Shown here one piece after another: positions 56,630 to 64,000 of a stretch of DNA of 64,000 bases (within the stretch, counting starts at the first letter, position 1; the number at the start of each line of letters is the position of its first letter). The notes beneath the pieces are model-generated. The model did no database searches. It was not told where the DNA came from and was given only the letters and a program-made list of their open reading frames with translations. Source of the stretch: Plumapathes pennacea (lineage: Eukaryota > Cnidaria > Anthozoa > Antipatharia > Myriopathidae); assembly GCA_964036295.1 (NCBI GenBank), contig OZ038468.1, forward strand, positions 3,034,501 through 3,098,500, in the 5' to 3' direction. The position numbers were made by a program, and so were the translations under genes.

Positions 56630-59160
56630 CCCAAGTGTAGAATGAAAAGTTCATCAGATTGATCTTTGTAAGAGACAGAAAAGAGAAATTTGAAGAGTCA
56701 TCGCGCTTGGAAATGCGGAAAGGGTTCAATACAGGTTTGCCATTGGAAAAAAATTAATCCTTTCACCCCCAAGAGTGACAAACATCAATTTTCTCCTTTA
56801 GTTTCTCACCATGGATATATCATACAGTAAGAAAAACTTGGCTTTTAGTACCTTGTTCAGATGATAGCTCATTAAACTATCAATTCTTACTCTACATCAC
56901 TTATACATTTTCCTCCTGGAAGGTTAGGAGAATCTGTATTTTGAGCTTGGGAGTAAAAGAGTTTAGACGCGTGAGAAACAGTTTGTTTATACAAACTTTC
57001 CCATGTGAGCTTCGGTCTCAGCTATTGTATCCAGCAGCCGTGAAGCCTTTGTTGTATATTCAATGGTGCACCTGATTATGAATGGCTAATTTCAACAGAC
57101 CTTTTTGTTAGCTTTTGTCCCGTCCACACTAATCTATTTGAAAACTGACTTTTCATACAAAAACGCATCAGCATTGACCTTTTTTTGTTGTCCACACTAA
57201 TACAAAATGATCTCGGGAATTACCGCGTGGAACATGGGGTGCGTCATGCAGTACACAGTTGTGAAACAAAGAGGTTTCTTAATTCGTAATAGTTAATTGT
57301 CAATTGTTAGGGTCTTTGTGTTCATATGGGAAATTTTAGCCCGGTTAGCCGAAATAAAGTGTCCATGATGCAAAAGTTTTTTCCAATTCTTCCATCAGTG
57401 CCAAATTAAGAAGCAAGTACATTTCAGACGCGCATAGTTGAAACATTTTCATCCCGGTTAACCGGGCTGGAGTGTTCATATGAGAAACGGGCCAGCCCGG
57501 TTAATCGGTTGGTCAGTGTGACTTTGCTGCGGTTTTAATACCGCGTGCAAGTGTTAAAAGTATTAGTTTCAAGCGGTACTGTATATAGACTTTGGTCCGT
57601 ATCTTTCTTAATTGAATAAAGAGTCAAAACAAACACTGATTTGCATGTTTCAGCATACGTATCCGTAAATAGATATTCAAATATCTTATTTTCCCACAGA
57701 AGCTGCGATCATGTACCTATGTTTAGATAACAATATCTTTATTCATCTGCATGTCTTGCAAAAAGATTGCTTTAGTACTACTGCAATTTCTAAAGAAATG
57801 AGAACTTGAACCTCGTCTTCATGAAGCTCGCACTAATGCATACATTTTTTCTCAGAGAAAGTTTATAGGCATACAGGAACTATAGCGCCGGCAGATGAAA
57901 GCACAACAGTCGCAAATTCCAGGTACTATTCAAACAACAGCAGCTACAAGCGCTTTCTTCAGTTCTTATCCGTTTGTTTAATGGAATATTTTCCCAATTC
58001 CAACAATATTTTCCAATATTTTTTTCTATTTTGACGCTTAATATCAATAATTATAAAAGATAAAGCTTGAATTATTCTAAATCTGAAAAGTTCTAAAGCA
58101 AAGTTTGAATAACTTCACTGTACGATGGTTACCACCAATAACAAGCCAAATATGGTATCGATGAATAACATATTGTTTACATTTTTGACTCCTACTCTCT
58201 AAAATATTCACTGATGGTGTAGTGGATGCAATATTTCTGTCCTGACGTCACTGGATACAGTGGTTATTTATTTGCGGCGAAAACAGCCAGATGTTTCGAG
58301 AGATAGTTTAAAGTACATGCATCTTCAGTTATCATCAGGTTTGTTTACTCAAAAGGGCAGGAGTATTGTCCGTTGTCAGCTCAATCCACTTACAATCGAT
58401 CACACTTACATTTTTCACTGCCTCACCACTGCCTTCAATAGCTCCACTATATAACACGCTTTCAATGTTTTTGAACTCTCTTACATAAACGTTGATACGG
58501 TTCGTGGTTTCTAACTTTTTCGAGTGTCCTCCAAACAACTCAAGTGTTTATATCAGAGCATAAAGACATGGAAAGCGTGTTTCATAAAGTATAAATTGTT
58601 TGGAGACATCTCAAATGAACACTCAATAAACACTACTTTTCTCTTCCTTCCAGAGGACAAGTGGGAGACCAAAGAAAATAGAAAGGCCTGAAAGTCCAAG
58701 GTATTTTAAAAAACATTATATATAGAGGATACTACATGCGCAGAGAAACGAATTTTATGTTCGAGTGTCGATAACATCTTTTCAATGCTGATCACGTAAC
58801 TGTGAAACTGATTTCAGGCCTTAAACAACATTACAATGGCGGGGAGGCAATTACTTTTGAGTGGGATTGTAGAACGCTCCCGCATTAGATATGAGGGTTC
58901 GTACAACATTCTCAAATCAAAATCCAAGGACTTTTCAAGGACAATTTTCATTTTTTAAGTAGCATTCCTTGAAGATTTGTAATTCCTTTATCTCTTGAAC
59001 TATTTAGAAATTCGTGACATTTTCTAAATCTATCTAAATCTAGCTATCTAAATTCAAAACTTTTCAAGGCATCATACAAATTTATAAATTTTTCAAGACT
59101 ACAGTCAAATCTAAGTGCTTTTCAAGAGTCAAGGGCTTTTCAATACTGTAAATGAACCGC
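56630..59160. other. no supported gene
   Basis: A degraded GTCCACACTAAT MITE word lies at 57120-57200, an AGCCCGGTTA palindromic relic at 57335-57500, and a CTTTTCAAG-rich stretch at 58920-59140. No exon is convincing. Confidence 0.4.
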
Positions 59161-59408
59161 CAGTATAGTTAGTTATTAACGCGTTAGCGGTATAGTTCCC
59201 CGCGCACGCGCACTTGCGTTCTGTTACTCGTGCAACCGCCATCTTGCGTTCTCACTCGTGTTATATTAAAGCCTGTTTATCGTTGTGTGTGGGTACTGGC
59301 TATCCTCTTACTGGCGTGGCGGCAGCGCAAATAACACCGGACCAACGCCTAGAAGAATCAGAAAACCTCGACAGACTCGTCACTTACCCAAGCAGCTGAA
59401 GTTGACGG

Positions 59409-59774
59409 TTGAAAGCACTCGATCAGATCGATGACCTTGAGGCCTTAGGAGTCTTCAGCCGCCCAGAGGACATTGACGTGTCCGTCGAGTACATCAATCC
59501 ATCATTCCTTTTGAAGAAGCCCAGTGGCGGCCACCACCTCATTACATTACATTACACCTCATTACTCCCATTCACCAGCAGAACAGCTTGGTTGTCACTG
59601 CAGTCTGAGTGCTCTGACTTACGACGCACGGATGCACATCTCTCACAAGGCACCCGTCCCTCCAAGAAACTGACTAACATCAAGGACGTCAAGCGTAACT
59701 TAAACACTGTAACCATCGCTTCGGACGGACTGCTAGTCGTGAAACGCGAGGAACAACTATATCCTACTCAGTAG
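59409..59774 (+). pseudogene. Gypsy pol fragment
   Basis: The frame reads [20 protein letters not shown] then [17 protein letters not shown], the conserved entry to the Gypsy reverse transcriptase domain. It then loses the family pattern before any catalytic aspartates and continues with [22 protein letters not shown] sequence. It is non-functional. Confidence 0.65.
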
Positions 59775-60190
59775 GTTGGTTGTGATCGTCCGGGTTAGAG
59801 TAGTCTCCAGAAAGACTGTTGTTGGTGACTGACGTTTCGACTACCTGAGCGGAAGTCATCTTCAGAGTCAAGTGAAAAGTATTCGTCTGATGGCGGTATA
59901 TATGTCTCTGGTTAGAAGTGATTGGTCCGTTATGTCGGTCTATGGTTGGTCGAGTCGGTTTGGTTGTGTTTCGTTATTGGTCAGTTGATGTTCTTTTGTC
60001 CTGTTGATTAGTCTATTGTTCGTTCGGTTGCGTTTGATGTCATCTATCAGTCGTTTGTAAGGTGCCGGTAGTTGTTGGCATCTGTTGAGTGGTTTCCGTT
60101 CTAAGTTTGTGTACCAGCTTTTCAGTGTAAGTCGTTGGTAGTAGTTGGTACTGTGGCTGATGCATTCAGCAGAGTCCCAGTTGACGAAAC
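59770..60190 (-). mobile_element. Penelope-like fragment with hammerhead core
   Basis: On the - strand there is an intact hammerhead core at 59834-59865: CTGAAGA, GACTTCCGCTCAGGTAGTC, GAAAC. The part at 60090-60190 (TTTCCGTTCTAAGTTTGTGT) matches 19435-19530 but in the opposite relation to the hammerhead, so the fragments derive from an element with inverted ends. Confidence 0.5.
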
Positions 60191-60639
60191 GAGCCCAGAC
60201 GATCCATCAGGCTGCGACGCGCCCCTGAGCACCTTACAGACTATATAACCGACTTTTAGAAGCACTTAGCATAGGGTCTACGATTTATAATCATCAACGC
60301 TATATGTTACTGTTGATTTTATCTTATAGTAAACCCAGATAGTACCCGGACTATCAGTTAGTTATATTCTTTTTACAGTTGATGGGACATCTCCAGGAGT
60401 AGTCACTCATTCAGTTTTTTTTTCTATTTTAGAACATAATGGAAGAAGTGGCCACGCCAGTAACTAGTTATTAGCACGTCAGCGGTATAGTTCCCCGCGC
60501 ACGCGCACTTGCGTTCTGTTACTCGTGCGACCGCCATTTTGCGTTCTCACTAGTGTTATATTAAAGCCTGTTTATCTTTGTGTGTGGGTACTGGCTCTCC
60601 TCTTACTGGCGAACGTTGTAATATGCAATTTCCATCAAA

Positions 60640-61010
60640 TCTAAAAGTCATGACTGAATTCACAAGATGAAGAGGAAGGAATCCATGGACATGAAGTAGT
60701 GTCATTTTACACTGAACTAGTAGTCTAGTTAAACAATTTTAATTAATTCACAAATATATTTCTCGTGGATTTGTTTTCGCTGCCATGTTCCTTTTTTTTT
60801 ACCCCATCGCCATGGGAGTGTTAAAGACTGGCTACTGTTCATCAAACTCTTGGCCACAGGAGAACTTGCTTACAAAACATAATTAAAAGTGTTTCTTTGA
60901 CGTACTTTAGCCACGTTTTTTCGCGTGCAAAAGCTATATTCGATTTTGAGCATACCGAAGGACCGACACATGTTGAGTAGATACGTTTTGGACAAAAAGT
61001 GCAACAGGTG
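60640..61010 (+). promoter_or_regulatory. A5 upstream region, shared with 48.6 and 63.5 kb
   Basis: ATTTCTCG, CATCAAACTCTTGGCCACAG, TTTGACGTACTTTAGCCACG and GAGCATACC recur in the same order at the other two places. Conservation before three unit starts suggests promoter or leader content, though simple duplication would give the same picture. Confidence 0.4.
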
Positions 61011-61090
61011 TGTACTGATTCCAATGGGATTTTCATCTCCCCAACCCTTCCCCCTGGCAGGTCCCCGAATTGTGAAGAGGCAGTATATAG

Positions 61091-61148
61091 GTAAAGTGTC
61101 CAATATGTTTCTTTCTCTGTCTTATTAACTCCAAATTTATCCTTCCAG
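61091..61148 (+). other. putative short 5'-UTR intron of A5
   Basis: TATATAG|GTAAAG and TTATCCTTCCAG|GTAAAAG bound 58 bases just before the A5 start. In A4 the leader runs straight on to the acceptor. Confidence 0.35.
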
Positions 61149-61159
61149 GTAAAAGAAAA

Positions 61160-61612
61160 ATGGATCATGAACTGCTGAGACACGTCATTAAAGGAAACAT
61201 AAAGTACAGAAACAACGGCCAACCTTACATTTCAGGTGCCCATCACAGCTACCACTTTTTAAGAAGAGTAGCAGAGTATGCAGCAAACCACGACGGAATG
61301 TTCGTTAAAGTTCGGCCTTTGTTCCCCCTTAATGAACGTGACTCGATAGTATTTGACGTAGAATACCAAACGACCGGAAATGACTGGAAAACCAAGTCTT
61401 TGTACAACCCTGATTACTTTACACAGGGCGAACTGTACGAATATGCACACGAAGCCTTTGAAAACAAACAGTATCTTTCCAACCTTAAATGGGAAGGCGA
61501 AATCTATAGGGCTGGTAACACATACGTATTTCAAGGCCATTACGAAATGGGTTTGCATCATGAAAATATTACTACATTCTACTTGAAAGAGGTCACCACC
61601 AACAATAATTAG
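61160..61612 (+). CDS. EndoU-like nuclease family A, copy 5
   Basis: This is the shortest intact member (150 codons), close to a minimal domain. The likely catalytic residues are His8 (RHVIKG) and His28 (YISGAHHSYHF), followed by TKSLYNPDYFTQGELYEYA, the strand LKWEGEIY, TYVFQGHYE and the C-terminal TTFYLKEV. It fits the bacterial EndoU nuclease fold. The ATG is 11 bases after the acceptor ATCCTTCCAG. Asn after the second His is replaced by His. No signal peptide, so the product is probably intracellular. The 3' flank carries the tail of the SINE family found at 19.7 kb. Divergent from B4 across 8.9 kb of later insertions. Intact frame. Confidence 0.8.
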   Translation: MDHELLRHVIKGNIKYRNNGQPYISGAHHSYHFLRRVAEYAANHDGMFVKVRPLFPLNERDSIVFDVEYQTTGNDWKTKSLYNPDYFTQGELYEYAHEAFENKQYLSNLKWEGEIYRAGNTYVFQGHYEMGLHHENITTFYLKEVTTNNN

Positions 61613-61727
61613 CCCTGTTTAAGTTTTTAAAAAGGAGCTACCAATCTGCTACAAATCCTCGGCCACGTTATGTAAATAGCCAACCGGTTTGCCTTCGACC
61701 AGTTGGGATTTTTAACAGATTTACGTT

Positions 61728-61800
61728 GAGTTAAAACACGGCCCTACCAGCTCTGCTGAATTACTTACCGTGTATAAATAAAGATACTTTACTTTTTTTT
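61728..61800 (+). mobile_element. SINE 3' tail downstream of A5
   Basis: ACACGGCCCTACCAGCTCTG and GTGTATAAATAAAGATACTT match the 3' part of the SINE at 19.7 kb. Its AATAAA could serve as the A5 polyadenylation signal. Confidence 0.6.
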
Positions 61801-61852
61801 TTACCATTTGTTTTACGAGTTTAAAGACATAGTGCAACAAACTTATGTCAAT

Positions 61853-62240
61853 GATGCGACGGACTATAAATTGGAGGTCTGAAGACAACTTGTGGGCTCA
61901 TGATATTAATTGGCTTGATGCGCGCAATAAACGTTGGTTATAGTAGTCACGGATTTCATGAATGTCAGCCGTAAAATCTGATTCTCATGATGGTGTAATG
62001 GTGAATGGAATAATCCTTGATGACTTAGGATTCCTCTTAGTGTTTGGAAACTTCCTGCTACATAAACACGTGAAGCCATCTGCCCACGGCCATGTTTTGG
62101 AATTTTTACTAAAGACGAATTGTTTCCAAAAGCTAGAGGTTTTACAGAGAGCTTTAACACAGTAAACTGCCGAAGCGCTTTCATGACGTGACTACTGTAA
62201 CCTGTCGTCATTGCGCGCATCAAGCCAGCTGACGTCATAA
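61853..62240 (+). repeat. A5 3' flank, duplicated after A4
   Basis: This matches 48110-48585 in order, with many small differences. Confidence 0.55.
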
Positions 62241-62474
62241 CGAACAATGCCTATTATTATATCCTGGTCCAAGGTAATGGTGGTACTCCCATAATATTAT
62301 AGTATGCATTGCTTCAATAGCTTCAAAGGGTATCAAATTTGGTCTAGTACAAGTATAGAATTTTGTCCTTTTGGTTTGAGGTTGTGTATAGATTGGTTTT
62401 GATTGTTTTGTTTTGCTTGTTTTTGATTTTGATTTTGATTTTGATTTTGTTTTTGTTTTTTTGTTTTTTGTTTT

Positions 62475-62640
62475 TTTGTCTAAAATAGGGTGGAATTTGA
62501 TCTGAGACGACAAATATAGGCTACGAATTTTAGGAGCAGGTCTGAAAAACCAATGAAAATTTGAATTTTTTGGTCTGAAATTGAGTCAGAGTTTTGTAAA
62601 CCGCGCGCGACACCCTCGTGCAGCATTTGAAGGAGTACCC
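62475..62640 (-). repeat. dispersed repeat, TACCC..AGACC family
   Basis: GGTCTGAAAAA, GGTCTGAAATTGAG and GGAGTACCC mark an inverse copy of the family at 23.5 and 52.6 kb. Confidence 0.5.
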
Positions 62641-62644
62641 ACTT

Positions 62645-63465
62645 CATCGACAAAACATTCGGCAGGGAAATCACTTTAACTCTCATTTATTGTATTTCAA
62701 TAAAAGCAAAACTTTATTTTCTTGTACAGCTATTTGGATTTTTGCTAAAACCAATTGCAATTTAACTTGGTCTCTCTGGTGTGAAAGTGTTTTCTTGTGA
62801 GTTTGCGTTTTTGTTTTGGTGGTACGAAAGCCAATTAAATACTGCCGATTTACGCAGAATTTGCATAAATTAACGCTGATAAATTATATTACTTTTGGGC
62901 GACACCACCGAAATGCGTTCGTAACGTCACTTGTGTTGGTCAGCGTTTACCGCCATGATTGCTGTGTAACTCGGTTTAACACGAGGTAAATTTCACATCG
63001 TGTGCAAGCCTCGTTTTTGTTGTGAACAACTTATGTTATAGAAAATGCATTGAACTAACTTATCGTTGAGTATCGAGTCCTTGTATTACGTTTCTTGATT
63101 TTATGAGCGTCGTTACTCTGAACTACAAAATATGCACTATAAATCACATTTTTTGCAATGACCGCTGACTCAAAAATAAAGTGATCGCACGGCGAAAAAA
63201 AAAAAGCTATTTCCGGAGTGTCTTTTTGGGCCGTTTAGACACTTAGTTAAACTAGTTAGAATTGTTAGTGTGGCGATTACCTCCTTTATACTTTAAATGC
63301 TACCGAATTACTTTGGGTTAATATAAAGCACTTCTACAGTGCGGTTCAGTTCAGTTTAGTTCCCTTCTTCTAAGACTAGTTTATTTACAATCTGATGCAA
63401 AATGGTATTGACGCTCATCTAAATTAAGGCAGTGATCATCCGCATGTTTTCCTTCGCTTTTTGTG
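62645..63465. other. no supported gene
   Basis: Nothing is callable. Confidence 0.4.
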
Positions 63466-63469
63466 TAAC

Positions 63470-63945
63470 AGATTTTGGACCTTAAACAACAATGCAAAGG
63501 GGAAGAGAGGAGAAAAGGAGCAAATATGTCAAAATTAGACAAAATTGCTTCAATACAGTTAAGGCCATTGTTTGAGATAGTTTGCATTATGTTTGGCGAC
63601 GTTTGAGGATGGGCCCGAAAGTTTCAGTTACTTTTGTATGTATATGTCTCTGATATGTAACTTCCCTTAGGATCAAATCCCTTTGACTGAAAGTGGAAGA
63701 AGAAATTTATAAAAGGTTTCACTGAGCCAGTCTTGTAATATCATAAACCTTAGTTACTTAGTCTAATAAAACAGTTCTTATTAACTTTAGTGCAAATACA
63801 TTTCTCGTTTTCACGTCTTTGTTGCTATCGTTTCTTTCTCGGAACTGAAATCCATCGAAATGGCAACATTAATTAAGACTGGCTGCTTCCCATCAAACCC
63901 TTGACCACAGAAAGATTAGCAATTGAAAATTTGCTCATCTAAGGC
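63470..63945 (+). promoter_or_regulatory. third copy of the A upstream region, at window edge
   Basis: It matches 48620-49300 and 60650-60870 (GTCTCTGATATGTAACTT, TCTTTGTTGCTA, CCATCAAACCCTTGACCACAG). By analogy with A5, a further family A exon should begin roughly 150-300 bases beyond the window. Confidence 0.45.
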
Positions 63946-64000
63946 CAGGTTCAAACGTCGCGCCAGCGTCGTGTCGAACTCAATTATATTAAGTTCGACT

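Larger units (their letters stand above)
59170..60611 (+). mobile_element. internally deleted Ty3/Gypsy element
   Basis: Two 147-base direct repeats (59170-59316, 60465-60611) share TATAGTTCCCCGCGCACGCG, ATATTAAAGCCTGTTTATC and end CTCTTACTGGCG, so they act as LTRs. Just inside the left one is TGGCGGCAGCGC, a plausible primer-binding site. Between them are a short pol fragment and a Penelope-like fragment inserted or captured at 59770-60190. Confidence 0.65.

Overview
This is an AT-rich eukaryotic genomic window crowded with repeats. The gene models carry introns. The mobile-element remnants are Helitrons, a Penelope-like element with hammerhead ribozyme cores, LINE 3' tails, a Gypsy fragment, a Harbinger fragment, a tRNA-derived SINE and many hairpin MITEs. 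Together they suggest an anthozoan cnidarian, most likely a stony coral. That assignment is an inference from repeat style, not from a diagnostic gene.

The organising feature is an alternating array of two small gene families, called A and B here. Family A lies on the + strand, with five copies at 442, 21065, 34139, 47617 and 61160. Each is an intronless coding exon of about 150-175 codons, preceded within about 50 bases by a splice acceptor. The proteins share H-x(3-4)-G, then G-(A/C)-H-(N/H)-S-(H/Y), then K-S-L-Y, and a C-terminal T/S-x-Y motif. This layout matches the bacterial EndoU nuclease domain (PF14436), known from contact-dependent and polymorphic toxins. Family B lies on the - strand, with four copies at 8629, 31340, 40886 and 52265. 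Each begins with a coding exon of about 120-150 codons that ends at a GT donor. For the second copy a five-exon, phase-consistent gene of about 198 codons can be traced. I do not recognise family B. The order is strictly A-B-A-B-A-B-A-B-A, so each B is divergent from the A to its right.

By region:
0-8 kb: Penelope-like fragment, A1 (stop codon lost), a LINE scrap and several hairpin MITEs, two of them foldbacks at 4.8-5.3 kb.
8-21 kb: B1, dispersed repeats, a 32-copy 55-bp satellite (11.7-13.5 kb), tandem duplications, one complete non-autonomous Helitron, and a Penelope-like fragment split by a SINE.
21-31.4 kb: A2, an inverted pair of poly-G/poly-C-bounded repeats, candidate exons of an unrecognised - strand gene (25.1-27.4 kb), then B2.
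31-41 kb: MITEs, A3, B3, with a truncated Harbinger transposon in B3's first intron.
41-52.3 kb: foldback MITEs, a tandem duplication with short secreted-like ORFs, A4, a decayed copy of the A upstream region, a LINE 3' end, a mirrored AAT microsatellite, and B4.
52-64 kb: two Helitrons back to back, an internally deleted Gypsy element, A5, and a further copy of the A upstream region. That last copy suggests another A gene just beyond the right edge.

Inferred picture: a bacterial-type EndoU nuclease gene entered an animal genome, acquired 5' introns, and spread with family B as a repeated divergent unit that mobile elements later stretched. Whether B restrains, escorts or is unrelated to A cannot be told from sequence alone.
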